NCBI GenBank assembly: GCA_032158295.1
Contig: CM063254.1
Location: 7,854,614-7,918,613 of the forward strand
DNA length: 64,000 nt
Source: Pycnopodia helianthoides
Lineage: Eukaryota > Echinodermata > Asteroidea > Forcipulatida > Asteriidae
Direction: 5' to 3'
The notes under the pieces are model-generated. The model did no database searches and was not told the origin of the DNA. It saw nothing but the letters and a program-made list of their open reading frames with translations. Below, piece after piece: positions 29,541 through 63,654 of this stretch. The position numbers and the translations under genes were made by a program. The stretch's first letter is position 1; each line of letters begins with the position of its first letter.

Positions 29541-32293
29541 TAATGGTTGTTTTTGTTTAGTGTCTCAGATATTTTAACTATGTGTGTTTTGAACAAAATA
29601 GTTTTGTACTTCTACAAATGTGATGTAATATTCCAAGTTGTTCCAATAATACAATGAACTTTTTATACAATTATTATATTCAGTGCTTGTCATAACTTAA
29701 CTTTTGAGAGAATTCGGTAGCATTTGAAATTTTTACAAAAATTCATTTTATTGAATTACTTTTAAACTGAAGTTTGTATACTCTTGTATATTTCTATTTG
29801 TTTTCGTTATTTTGGGGGTTGTAAAGTCTGAGATGCCAAATCTGACTGGCACGTTTTAATTTATTATGACAAAAAACTTACCTGGGTAAACATGAATCTA
29901 TTTTTGGTCATAATGATTTGAAAATGTGTAGTTTGGATTCAAGACAAACAAAAAGCACGTGGCCAACATTGTCAAACTTTGTGTGGCCCAACATATACAT
30001 AAAATAACAAATCTGTGAAAGTTTAAGAGTTTCAGACTGTTTTTATTGGGCTGCTTAATATTTGCATTTTTTTTTTTAGTAAAGGGCCATGAGTGTCCTA
30101 TTAGGCGGATCTTATTCTACTATTTTAAGTACAAATTGTTATCCTTCTAGTACCATTTTGTTGTGATATTTATCAGGGTTGTCTGCAGTCAGTGTCTTTG
30201 AAGATTATTACAGAAATATCTAAGCGTTGCCATCCAAGAAATTTGCAAAGCGTAAGATTTATGTTGGTTTTTCTTCTGGACTTTTGTATTTTGGCATTTC
30301 ACTTCAATCTATGCAAACAGAAATGCTAATTAACAACAGATTCCTGTTTGTGAACAAAAGAAGATTCAATATGAAAAGTAGAGAAAAATTGTACTTAATG
30401 ATTTTCGCCTTTCAAAGTTATATTGCTTTAATTTACATTAATGTTCTTTTTTAAACAATGCAGATCACCCATGTGTCCTTCTCTGCCTTTTTCGGAATTT
30501 CTGTTTTTAGTTTGTACTATTAGTATTTTTGAACTTTAATGTTTTTGTCTACTCATGGACTCTTTTGTGTGCTTTTGAATGTTGCTTTTTTTCTGACTTT
30601 ATTGATTTAATTTTTCATGGACTTTGTATTTGTATTTAATTTTTTCAACTGGACTCTTGTATTTTTGTACCTCATTTTTTCATCTGGACTTTCTATTTTT
30701 TATGACATTTGTTCATGTTCATTCTGGACTATTTTTAAATAGATGAAAGTCTCCCTACTTTTAATTTTTAAAGATTAACGTGTAAAAAGAAAGCCTTTTT
30801 TCTTCTACTTTTTACAGCCAACTCGGATTAATGTGCATATTTAACCATCAACTATCGAATTGCGCTAACTGTTCTCCTTATAAGAGTTGCTTCTTACTTT
30901 AGATACAATAAAACATTACCTTTTACGGTTAGATTAATTAAATAAAATTGATACTTGATGTTCAAAAAAGAAAAGCTGGTGGTAGGCAGTAACTTAGCGT
31001 GCAAGGTAGAGCCCAATTTGTGAGAACAGTGAGCCCAAATTGATGGTTGAAATTTTACCAAAGAACAGGACCGGGGTTCTATTCCAAACGAGCCTTGAAT
31101 TGGTTGCAAACAAGCCTTGGCTGCAAATTCTTGAACAAGTAAATTTGTAAATGATAAAACAGCTTAACAAGAAAATGACACCTATCAACTTTAAGGCAAG
31201 TTTACTTGCTCTTAAGACTGGAGGAAGAATGGGTATACCCAAAATCATTTATCTAACAGTTGTTTTTTTCATTACTGAAAATAATACAAAGGAAATGAAT
31301 GTGTAGTTCTGATATTCTCTCTGTGTTACCCTTCCGTAAAAAAAAACATTTGCCACATCAACTCATCTCATATTTTCTCTAGTTGATTTTATTGATTTTA
31401 ACTAAGTAACTATGTACAATTTCTGTTTTATACTCTTTCATCAGCCTGTTTAACCATTCGATACAGTGAAAAACAGTGTTTTTGTAAGTTTTTACCTTTT
31501 TAACAGACGCGCTAAATTGACAATGGAAGAGAAAGGCAATAAACGTCATAGTTATTATCTACAACTCATAATATTTTATAACTTGGTTCCAAAAATATCT
31601 GACCTATAAATCTATATATCATAATTATGACTTAGTGGAAACCATATTTGTGACTTATTATCTCTCATAAATATGACTTATAAATGCTATGAATCATATA
31701 TGAGATACACCGGTAAGTCATAATTATGACCAATGCTAACTCATAATTATGAGATATTAGTCATAGGCCTAATTACGACTTTCATTTGTTTTTCTCAATG
31801 CCCCTTTAATAATGCTTTCGTATTTTTGTCTCTCTTCGAAGCCCCAACACCTGTCAAAATATAAAAAGTCTGATCTGTTTGAAAAATATTTGCCCATTTT
31901 GAACTTGCTTGCGCTCAAGCAATTTTTTTTAAAAGATCCAAGTTGAACATTATTAGAAGGGCGTGGCCGGAGCGACCGATCAATAAATAATCGTTAAACA
32001 TGTCGCGTTGCTGTTGACAGTATTTGTCCTTGTTGTTTTTTGCTGTCTTCTTCTTGAAGAATGAAAAACAAATCAAACTGAGAAAGGAGGTCTATATTGT
32101 TGTTTGTGTTCATCTGTTCCAGCTTAAGTTTCTTTGAAACAATTTTTGTCAGTAGTAGCCCTCTGGTGAAGAGGAGCTGGCCAGATACACCAGCAGAAAA
32201 TAAGAATGAAGCCTCATAATATTTACAGCAGTAGCGCCCTCTCGTGTTAAAAATGAAGATGCAAAACACTGCTGTCAACTTCTGCAAAAAATG

Positions 32294-32530
32294 CATACAT
32301 GTGTATTCGCTCGTCCCCAGCGCCTTGCCTTAAAACCAAAGGCGCTGGGATGGGCAAACGTATCGTTAACGTTAATGCTCAGTCCCATGCTCAGTCCCAT
32401 CATGCATCACACTCACACTGCAAGCGCTGCAAGCATGACGTACTTCCTGAACAAGAATCTGTGCAAGCTGATTAGCCCATCCCAGCGGTCCTGTATAGGC
32501 CGCTGGGGCCGAGCGAAACATGTGTATTCA
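32294..32530. mobile_element. Foldback element with a hairpin at each end
   Basis: Outer inverted repeats CGCTCGTCCCCAGCG and CGCTGGGGCCGAGCG; inner ones CGCTGGGATGGGC and GCCCATCCCAGCG. Each end folds on itself (CCCAGCGCC/GGCGCTGGG and CCCAGCGG/CCGCTGGG). ACATGTGTATTC occurs on both flanks and may be a target duplication. Confidence 0.75.
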
Positions 32531-32999
32531 AACCCACTCTTGAATTATTCAAATTGCATTGCTTGTTTTGGAAATGATGCAGGCTGCGTTAGCGTAAACA
32601 CGAATAAGAAAGCCTCCACGCATGATCCAAATATGTGTCAGTGGACAGTTTACTTAACACTAACAGTTTAACAAATACTCAAAAGCATTTACGTAAACAG
32701 AATACGACTGCGTTGAAAGTGATTTCTCAACATTACGTCTGCAAGAGACAAACATAGCTTTGCTCTTTCGCATTTTAATCACACCCATTCGTCAGCTTTC
32801 CTCATACGTTTGTTGCATTTATGCCTCCTATAACAACATTGTACACTTGATTCCCCATCAGCCACGCAAAACGTCCCCACAGATTAGCTATCAAAAAGTA
32901 GGCTAATGAAGGAGCTTAATCCACAAGAGGGCGCTATTTCAAGCAAAAGCCACGATCGCAGACTTGGAACAAGTCTACCTAACATGCAGTCAGATGGAT

Positions 33000-33075
33000 G
33001 TGTGTGTTCACATACGTACGGGATGTACATGTACATGCATATGCACATGTACATGCATATGTACATACATGTAAA
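33000..33075. repeat. Alternating purine-pyrimidine tract upstream of LETM1
   Basis: Units of ACATGTACATGCATATG over about 75 bases, ending 82 bases before the LETM1 ATG. Likely within the promoter or 5' untranslated region; may adopt non-B structure. Confidence 0.7.
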
Positions 33076-33156
33076 GTACCAAATTCTCAGTCGGTAGGAA
33101 AGGAGTAGGACGTCTGCTGAATCTGATCCCACAAAGAATCACATCTCTTCCCCATT

Positions 33157-55172
<22,016 letters not shown>

Positions 55173-55454
55173 CAGGTCGGGAGAGGCGGAGCAAGTCCAC
55201 TTTGCCCCCATTGCAGTGTGTGTCAACGTCAGTAGGTGTGAAATATGTACAGTAGACTATTACTTCACCTGGACTCGGTTAGTTGTACATTCATTATGCA
55301 AATTATGTACTTTGTATGCGCATATTTTTGTAAGAAATTTTTGGGAAGGTCAGTATTATAAAGTAGGGATGCTTGGTTGCTGCGTTTTGGTATACTTGTG
55401 CAAGTCAATAGGGGACCCTATTGTAGTAGACTGGTCCCCCTGTCTAACTGATCG

Positions 55455-55677
55455 GTTAGAATTCCACCAGGGGGCACTATGTGGATTGGGTTTCAGACCC
55501 TACCTGATCGCAAAGGTTTTCCGTGGAATAATTCTCTAGGGTTTTCTTAAAACTGAAACTTCCTTCCTTGTCTGCTATCTCCATGGGGTTCTTGGCTAGT
55601 ATAGTGATAAAGTTAATTTTTCTGAGAATTCTTGGCTTCACAACCAGAATGAATAAATGAAATGAAAATGAAATGAA
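55455..55677 (+). mobile_element. SINE family A copy downstream of LETM1
   Basis: GGGGGCACTATGTGGATTGG, GTTTTCCGTGGAATAATTCT, TTGGCTTCACAACCAGAATG then AATAAATGAAATGAAAATG. It lacks the tRNA-like head. The AATAAA in its tail could serve as a poly(A) signal for LETM1. Confidence 0.85.
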
Positions 55678-56219
55678 TTCATTAATGAAACCCAATCGTT
55701 TGTTGGATAGACATATATACATGCAATGAAGCATAACTACCAGACTGATACTACACACATGAGTGGGTGCGAGAACTCATACCGCATGCAAGGTCAAAGG
55801 TACGTTTGGCAGGTAACCTCCAGGACTTAAAGGCCGGTATCTGGCGTTAGTCACGAGCCTTGTGACGTCAGCTGTGCGGACTACTTTTGTAGTTGCCCTT
55901 TCGACAAAGTGTGGACAGAGCAAATAGCGCCCTCAGTAGCTTTGTGATGGATCGAGGAAATACAGTGATTTTAACCTTGTATGCTTGAACTATCCACAGC
56001 AGTTTCTCAAGTCAGGGCTAGTGTCAAAGGGGGTGTAGATTTGCAAATATTCTGGGATGGGTGTTTAAAAACAAAAACAAATCAGAAGTGTTACAATTAA
56101 AAATATTTGCAATTGAATTTCCCAAAAATTGGACTGATTGGAATAAACTGTTTTTCTGTGAAGAAGAATGTGGCCAGTGAATACCATGGAACACATTTAC
56201 TCTGTCAAATAGTTTTGTT

Positions 56220-56330
56220 GGACCTCCAAACCTTTCCGGTTCGAATCCCACCCGAGTAGGGTATGGATTTGGTTTCTTCAGAAAGCACCGAGTATACAGT
56301 GCTTATAACACATTGATGTGAGGAAAAAAC
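56220..56330 (+). mobile_element. tRNA-derived SINE, family I
   Basis: CCTTTCCGGTTCGAATCCCA then GGTTTCTTCAGAAAGCACCG and AGTATACAGTGCTTATAACA. Confidence 0.65.
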
Positions 56331-56624
56331 ACCCACCTATTAGAAATAAAAAAATTATTATTGACAAAATATTTGTCAGAGATTGGTTTTTCAAAATGTT
56401 AATAAATTTTAAACTCAATAAAGAGTCTTTATGGAAAAAGCATTTTTTTTATATACGTCCGATGAAAATCGACGTTATTAACAGAATAAAACGCACCATG
56501 ATCTAGTATCTATGCTTGTTAGTTGATGTCTTTATTTAACTCCTTAGTACAAACTGATGTGATTTGAACATTTAGGCTGCAACATTCAGGGAATCAACCA
56601 AAGTAGTGGCCTGCAAGAAAAGAG

Positions 56625-56850
56625 CAGGGTCCAATTACTGCTTACGCCAAACTCTGCGCTTGCGATCCATCTTCGCTACGGTAACGAGAATTGCTGCGCC
56701 AGCTGTGTAGGCGAAAAATGCCTAGTAACGTGGAGTCCACACAAGCAAAAATTCCATGCTAACCTGTGAAATACCCTTGACATAAGCGTAGAATTCCCTG
56801 CTTTCGTAAACGCCGATTCTTCGCTTACGGTAAGCAGAGCCATGACATTG
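56625..56850. mobile_element. MITE family E-like copy
   Basis: AGGGTCCAATTACTGCTTAC at the left and TAAGCAGAGCCATGACATTG GGCCCA at the right; inner sequences (ACGCCAAACTCTGCGCTTGC) differ from 54293, so a subfamily. Confidence 0.6.
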
Positions 56851-57229
56851 GGCCCAGGTCTGAATTGTAATGTGATTAATTTGAGTTTTTTTTAGTGTGA
56901 AATGTACATATACATCAAAAATTGTATTTGTGATAAATTATACCGTAGGAATGGTAATGCTGCAAGATACTGATGGAAATTTAATGAGAATATCATATGT
57001 GTAAAATGATGAAATAGTAACAATAGGAGTGATTGACATGTATTTATAAATTTTGAACTTTTGCTGCTAAGTAGAAACAAATGAAAGGTGTGCAGTTAAT
57101 CAAGTTTTTGTAAGAAATCTGTATTTTACCATAGAAACAGAGCAAGGGAGAATGCTGAGCTTAAGGGTCGTCTCTGTCTGCTGTGGGCAGAGAGTATCGA
57201 TACCATGTGGCCAATGCCTGTGTGGCAAA

Positions 57230-57535
57230 CTTTCATTCATAATAATAATCATTTGGGAGGCTAATCATCCTTACTCTAAGCTAGAGAAGCTGAATTGCTG
57301 AACTATTTGTCCAAGTCGCAGGCATGCAAGGGCACCTTTGGCTACCAGAAATGTTAGATTTTTATCCGGAGGGAGGAAACTCGGAGGGCCCTAAATAAAA
57401 ACCTTGTGGCATAGGAGAGAACCAGCGCACAAGTCTATTCACGTGTCCTTAATCGGGAATCGAACCAAGGCCACAGTGGTGAGAGGCGAGTGCTTTATGC
57501 ACTAGCCACCCATGCCGTTTATCCCATTCATTCAT
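57230..57535 (-). mobile_element. tRNA-derived SINE, family H, reverse copy
   Basis: Complement reads GGCATGGGTGGCTAGTGCAT .. GCACTCGCCTCTCACCACTG .. GGTTCGATTCCCGATTAAGG, a tRNA-like head with boxes A and B, then CACAAGGTTTTTATTTAGGG. Confidence 0.65.
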
Positions 57536-57611
57536 TCATCACACAACTCAACCCGATCAAGAGATAAGAAAGCTGAAATTTGCCAAAACAGCATAAGTAG
57601 CAGCATGCACA

Positions 57612-57842
57612 AATAGCACTCCGCACCAATGGTGTTACTTTCTGCTCAAAATACCCGGCTGTCAGCCAAACATTCCACCATTTATGCGATCACTGCATCA
57701 TCAGCGTGCCAAACCGCACTAGCAGTATAGTCAGCACACACTAGTAAATATAAAGCTTGGACATGTGTTTAAAATTTGACACGTTGTGTAGGTTCGCGTA
57801 CTAAGCTTCTATTTTAAGCATTAATGCAGAGTTTCAAGTATG
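57612..57842. mobile_element. MITE family J copy
   Basis: GCACTCCGCACCAATGGTGT .. TGCTCAAAATACCCGGCTGT .. AAGCATTAATGCAGAG. Third copy with 35117 and 41743. Confidence 0.8.
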
Positions 57843-60137
57843 TACCCTTTGTATTGACCCACACACAGCATTCCACAAGATCTGTTTCTATGGTACATGT
57901 ATATGCATGTTTGTCTCTCGAAATAACATATGAACTGTTTTTTTGGCAAGTGAATATTTTTGATTTCTCAGACAGCTTTTCGGTTACAGAATAATTATAA
58001 CTTTTATTTAAATGCTATTTTGATTTCTGTAATTTTGGTAGGGGTCGTAAGAATTGGGGGAAGGGGGAGGAAGGTGTCAGGTTACATGATATACATTGTA
58101 GACTGGTCCCCTGTCTGTATCTGCAAGGATAAAGACAGGCACTGGTCTTACAGGCCCAATGATTTCATTGGATAAACGTGCAGTGACGTAAGCCTCCCGT
58201 ATCTGTGTTATGATAGATCCGAGGTGATGTAATTAGTCAGCTTGCACTTTCGATCGTCTGCATGCAGCGTTGTGCATAATGTTTGTACATCATGTAATGT
58301 TGTCTTATTCACTGTGTAATAATGTGTACGTGTACGTGTGAAGTGACTGCGAATCTCTCCGTGAAATGAATGCGAGGTCAAAGGTTCATCTGGTCTGGCA
58401 GGTATCTGGCATTATTCACGAGCCTCTAACTACGATGTCGGATGTTCAGATTATATACCACCTAAGAGTTTTCTGGTTGATTTATCTAGAGATTTAAAGA
58501 GTTGTCTTTCAGGATTTGTTGAAAAAGGAACTTGGGGGGAAAAACGAATCAACTGTATTTACTGATTCGTCAAGCACTGTACATGTAATACTTGTACGTG
58601 CATTTTTAAATTCTGTTTTAAGTTGTCTATGTTTTGTTCGTGGATTTGTTTTAATGAGAAATTATAACCCAAGCAATATGTATTATACATGTATGGATGG
58701 ATTTATACGTACACAAAACAATTGTATTTGTGTAGAGAAATACACGGGTAGACTTTGGCAGTTAATTGGGAATGGATGACGGATAGTTTGGAAGTGTGTC
58801 TCAAATAATGACAGTGAATACAACAAAACCGGATCAATTTCTGCACAACGCACATTTAATTAACACAATCGGCGACCGGAGTCATGTTACCTAAAGTAGG
58901 GATACATTTAAACGAACCAATGTACGGTGTGCATTCTGCTGTATTAGGGGGGAAACAGCCAAGCTCTTCCCTGCACACTGTGCGTTGGTTTGTATACCTA
59001 CTACGTGACACTGGTCGCCAATTGTGTGTATTAGAAATGATAACATGGACAGTGGTGGTGCATTTGGTAGTTTTCTTCTTTGCCCCCCCCCCCTCCTCCT
59101 CCCCACACCACCACACACAGACTGAAACTGACCATAAAGTAGATTGAACTTTGGTTCTTTGCATGCAGTTGACATGTAACATCATTATCTTCTTTGCTAG
59201 ACAAAACAATCTCCACACTACCTATGATGTGCATTTTAATCAGTCTTGCTGGCATCAATGTTGATGCAATCAGATATCATTTTGTCCCTCCACCCAAACT
59301 GTTTCCTCGCCCCACGATTGTCCCTCAAAAAACCTCTTTGCTGCCACTGAACAGGGAGTGACCCTCAAACTGTTTACGCGTACATTTGTACTCTACTGTT
59401 TATGGAGTTCTTACCATGTCAGCCTTTTACACTTGAGCGCTCTGTATACAAATCTTTGTACCCAGGAATTTTATAACAGACCTGTAGAATTGCCCCTAAA
59501 TTCTACTGTTTGTTGAACTGGAGGTCAGTGTGATGTTCAGTTTACTTAATGGGCCCTTTATCTTAGCTGTTATCTGATAAACAGTTGCCTGTGCTGGAAA
59601 TGGTCAAAGTTTTACTAAGGTAAATACTTGGGGAAAAATGGTAATTGGAAGGGTCATATTTAGAAAGGATCAGTTGTGGAATTTATATTGTAACTATTAT
59701 AAATTGTAACTACCGGGTACTATTATCTTGTAAAAGGGTATCAGGTTAGAGGCTGTTTTTTTTACTTGAGACTTGTTACTTGCTTAAGCAGTACATTGAA
59801 GTCCAGCTGCCACAAAATGAGCATTAGATAATGCAAAAAAAAAAAAATAGTTTTTTCGGAATCTGAGGGAGGTTTCCTAAAAAGTGCGCCAACCAAGATT
59901 TATTGGCGGTGATGACGTCAGTTGAGTTGGTTCAGTAGCAGTATTGCTGTAAATAAAATTTTACATATCGACACAGTACAGGGTTGTAAGTCGAGGCAAC
60001 ATTGGTTTCCTCAATCTGTTAGAACAAATTGTTGTAACTGATGGTATGAAACTAACCATGGCATCTCTGGGCCAGGGAGCAGCAGAGATGTCGGTGATTG
60101 AAGCATAGGAATATTGTACATGTACATTCAAGTCCAG

Positions 60138-60402
60138 GACCCAATTTCATAGTGCTGCTTAATGGTAAACAAATTTTCATGCTAGCTATACCAGAAAAAT
60201 TTGCGTAAGCGTACTTCTCAGGTTAGCGAGAAATTAGGCTGTCAGCTTGCACGTTCACCATGGATTTGCATTGTTACGTCATTTATTTTCGTACAGCAAG
60301 CACCGGAAGGTTAGCATGCCTTTTCCCGGTTAGCAGCGCTATGAAATGGACACTCGCACGTTAAGCACAAAATGAATGAGCAGCTCTATGAAATTTGGCC
60401 CA
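60138..60402. mobile_element. MITE family E copy
   Basis: GGACCCAATTTCATAGTGCT GCTTAA at the left, GAGCAGCTCTATGAAATTTG GCCCAG at the right; middle carries GCTAGCTATACC and GTTAGCAGCGCTATGAAATG. Confidence 0.75.
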
Positions 60403-60729
60403 GATCCCTTTTCCAAAGCGTGGAAGCTAAGTTTCTGAGCACACAAATTTGCCTTGTGGTGCAACATGTGTAAGCAAAGGCTGTTTGGCAGCCGAAATTT
60501 CATGGAGTGTAAAATACTTACCTGGTTGGCAAACCTGAGATTTCCAAGGCAAATTATATTGCAATAGATGTTAAATTTCCATAGGGAATAAAGAATGTTG
60601 TGTTACTGTTGAACCAGTACACCTAGATGTGTATAAAGCACTGTATCTTCAGTAGGCCTACTCTCCACCCCCTGAGTCCTGTGAAACAAAACCAAAAGGC
60701 ATATTAATCTGGTTGTCTGGTGTTCAGAC

Positions 60730-60850
60730 ATCTGTTTTAGAATGGCAAAGGTTGTGGGTTTGAATCCCATGCAAGCAATATGCCTGCCGAGTTGTTTTTT
60801 TCACAGGAAAGTACCGAGTATACAGTACTTACCACACATCGGTGTATGGG
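60730..60850 (+). mobile_element. tRNA-derived SINE, family I
   Basis: AGAATGGCAAAGGTTGTGGG, TTTGAATCCCATGC, then TTTTTCACAGGAAAGTACCG and AGTATACAGTACTTACCACA. Confidence 0.7.
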
Positions 60851-61390
60851 TAAAACACAGAACAACATATTGTAATAGTTGTTTGTTTCCCCCCTGCATA
60901 ACAGTGGTACAGGCCTCAGCATTTCGAGGAATTTGAGTTCTTTCTCAAATCCTGGTTTATCAGGTGTTTGGCCCAGTTCTTTGGACATATAGCATGTCCC
61001 TTGTTGTGTGTAGAGAGGCATACAAAGCAATGATTACCTGAAATATAAACTGTTTTATTAGTGGTGAGAGAGATGTATTTAATTGCCAATATCTGAAAAC
61101 GATAAAACCTTGTATTGTGATATAATTATGTCAACATGTACTTCCTGAATAAAGAAAAAGTGAAGAAATTTTCATATGGAAATCAGATTGGGTCGAAGGT
61201 ATTCCGTTTGTATTAAGGTAATAACTAAGGTAATGCACTGTGCCAAAACTAGACACTTCTAGTCAAAACTGGGTTTATTTGCTCGTCACACAGGTAAGAT
61301 GTACTTGTATAAGTATCTCTCAACAGTGACTGCTATACATTGTACGTGTCGACCCCGATGTTCTGATAACCCCCTTGTGATCTACACACT

Positions 61391-61742
61391 AGGGTTGGGG
61401 TTGGGTTTAGGGGTTAGGATAAGGTGTTAAGATTGGGGTTAGGGTTAGGGTTGGGTTTAGGGGTAGGGATTGGGGTTAGGATAAGGTGTTAAGATTGGGG
61501 TTAGGGTTGGGGTTGGGTTTAGGGGTAGGGATTGGGGTTAGGATTTAGGGGTTAAGATTGGGGTTAGGGTTGGGGTTTGGGTTAAGATTAAGGTTAGGGT
61601 TGGGGATTGGGATTAGGATCAGGGTTTAGGGTTGGGGGTAAGATCGGGGTTGGGGTTAGGACTTGGGTTAGGGTTAGGGGGTTTACGGTTAGGGTTAGGG
61701 ATTGAGGTTAGGGTTAGGGATTAAGGTTAGGGTTAGAATTGA
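61391..61742. repeat. Degenerate telomere-like (GGGTTA) array
   Basis: About 350 bases of GGGTTAGGG, GGGGTTGGGTTTAGGGG and GGGATTGGGGTTAGGA units, all G-rich on the plus strand. Perfect TTAGGG runs are at most two or three units. Interstitial telomere-like repeat or derived minisatellite; can form G-quadruplexes. Confidence 0.9.
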
Positions 61743-62235
61743 TAGAATATTTAGGACATCACATTATACACTGATATCATGCATTTTTTGGTTGTCTTTG
61801 TTTTTTTTTATTATTGCTATTTCATTGGGCGTTACAAATGTATTTTGTTTCATTGCAGTAAGCTTGTTTTAAGAAATCACATCACTGTAAGCTCATTTAG
61901 AATATTTATTATTGAAATTATCAGTACAAGTTTAATCTGACACAACTATAAGTCTTGACTGTTCAAAGTGAGTAGAAAGTAAACAGTCGGGGTATAAAAC
62001 ATATGACGACAAAACTGATATCCACATTTACTTCAATTCAATTCTATATATTTATAGTCCATGTTAAAAACAAAAATTTGACATTCACTGGCTGTATAAA
62101 AATACATACATTATAAAATGTTCAAGTATTACAAGGTATAAGGGGTTTTAACAAATTGCTACAAAGCGACAAAGATACCCGTTAAAATCATTACACAGGA
62201 CCTTGAAATACACGGTACAATAGAAGAGTGCTTAA

Positions 62236-62632
62236 AGGTAGGATCATTGGTTGGTTTTTGTCAACATAATGCTGACTCATAGGCCAAATTATAAAGAAAG
62301 ATACAATAAAAGACACATGTGAAAGTTTCAGCTGAATAAAAGTATCTACTTGCTGAGAAAACAGCAGAAAAACTGTCTTGATGTTTTCCCAACAAGAGTG
62401 TTGAATCCATATGCGTTTAGTGAGGTGACAGTGGGTACCAACCGCATCTCTGGCCGCAAATGGACACAAGCACTCAGAAATCTGAGGTTCAACAGATTCA
62501 AATGTTTTGGGGTGAACAAAATGATCCAAACTATATTACTTCAAAGGGAATCCTTTTCTCAAAAAAACAGTTTGCACTAACAACAGCTGCAGTGCTTCTC
62601 CTGGTCACCAGTCTATGACCCTGCCTTTAAAC
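62236..62632. mobile_element. MITE family G copy (inverted orientation)
   Basis: Left TTAAAGGTAGGATCATTGGT, right CCAGTCTATGACCCTGCCTT TAAA. Internal sequences are the complement of those at 11945 and 19428. Confidence 0.85.
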
Positions 62633-62644
62633 AATGCCGGATGA

Positions 62645-62980
62645 GACCCTACAAGCACAAACGCTTGTCTGGTGCGACAGCGTGAAGTCTGGGTGACAGA
62701 CCTATTTAATGAAAAGCAACTATATTGACCCCCTCGCACACACTTGTCAAACGCGGTGACTGTGCCAAACTCACCATTGTGGGAGTCAACAATGCCAGTT
62801 GAGACCCTACAGGCATTGTCGCTGACCATGTGAATAGCATTTGGCACAAACGCTTGTCTGGTGCGACAGCGTGAAGTCTGGGTGACAGACCTATTTACAG
62901 TGCAGCAACTATATTGACCCCCTCGCACACACTTGTCAAACGCGGTGACTGTGCCAAACTCACCATTGTGGGAGTCGACG
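62645..62980. repeat. 189-bp tandem duplication
   Basis: GGCACAAACGCTTGTCTGGT GCGACAGCG .. CTCGCACACACTTGTCAAAC .. CACCATTGTGGGAGTC occurs twice, offset 189 bases. The first copy lacks part of the 5' third. The minus strand stays open through both copies (62928-62605) with a Cys/Arg-rich 63-residue repeat. Confidence 0.88.
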
Positions 62981-63454
62981 GGTAAGCGTGTAAATGCGGC
63001 GTCGCCTTAAATTCCCACTACACTGTATACCACGCAGGGGACATTGACTGCCAAAATGGCGCAACCAAGATTGTTGTGATCATGACATCAGGTGAAGTGG
63101 GTCAATAGTGGGACATCCATTGTATCGATGAAAAATAACATATATACATATATTTATGAAATATACATCAGTTCATTCCAAATACATTGACAAATTATTT
63201 TACAATATTATGAAGCCTCTGAGTGGTATAAATATTAACGGGATAATTACAAATCATATTTTTTAGAGTACTGATCTATAGACTGGCACAGTTAACCAGA
63301 AAAAAATAAATAAAAAATGAACAATTACAAATAACCAGCGCCAAGTCAGGTGTCAATAAAACAAGTCTAGCGTTCAATTGCAATAGTTTAAATCAGTTAT
63401 AGAACATGTCAATCAATACATAGTTTGTTTTTTAAGTATTTTAAAAATTAGTTA

Positions 63455-63650
63455 TGAAATATTGCCTAACTCATAAGGCCAGATGGCCACATCAAGGTAA
63501 GGGCTACACTTAACTGATTTGGGCTGTCGACCCAATTCAATTCTGCCACCAGAGGCACGTTGCCACCAACTCCTGGGGCTGGAACAGGATAAACCCCTCA
63601 CAGTCAATAAGGATGTAGATGTAGGCATTGGTATTAAAAAAAAAAGTAAG
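63455..63650 (-). mobile_element. SINE-like family M, reverse copy
   Basis: Complement of 22092-22440 without the hAT-like insert: GGCCACATCAAGGTAAGGGC, CACTTAACTGATTTGGGCTG, CAACTCCTGGGGCTG, AAGGATGTAGATGTAGGCAT. Confidence 0.75.
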
Positions 63651-63654
63651 TTAC

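Larger units (their letters stand above)
26505..33156. other. Intergenic region between TRPM and LETM1
   Basis: No conserved protein-coding sequence seen. It holds the SINE at 26571, AT-rich DNA to 27590, a C-rich low-complexity block, the unassigned frame at 28297, MITEs at 28733 and 29080, a SINE at 29385, AT-rich unique DNA from 29550 to 32290 (short ATAATTATGACTTA-type repeats at 31610-31770), the foldback at 32294 and a purine/pyrimidine-alternating tract at 33000. The TRPM poly(A) site and the LETM1 promoter must lie here, but neither can be pinned down. Confidence 0.7.

Noticed and set aside
58856..59258. Overlapping minus-strand frames of 75-120 codons
   Set aside because: They run through a C-rich low-complexity stretch, with no recognisable motif or splice support.
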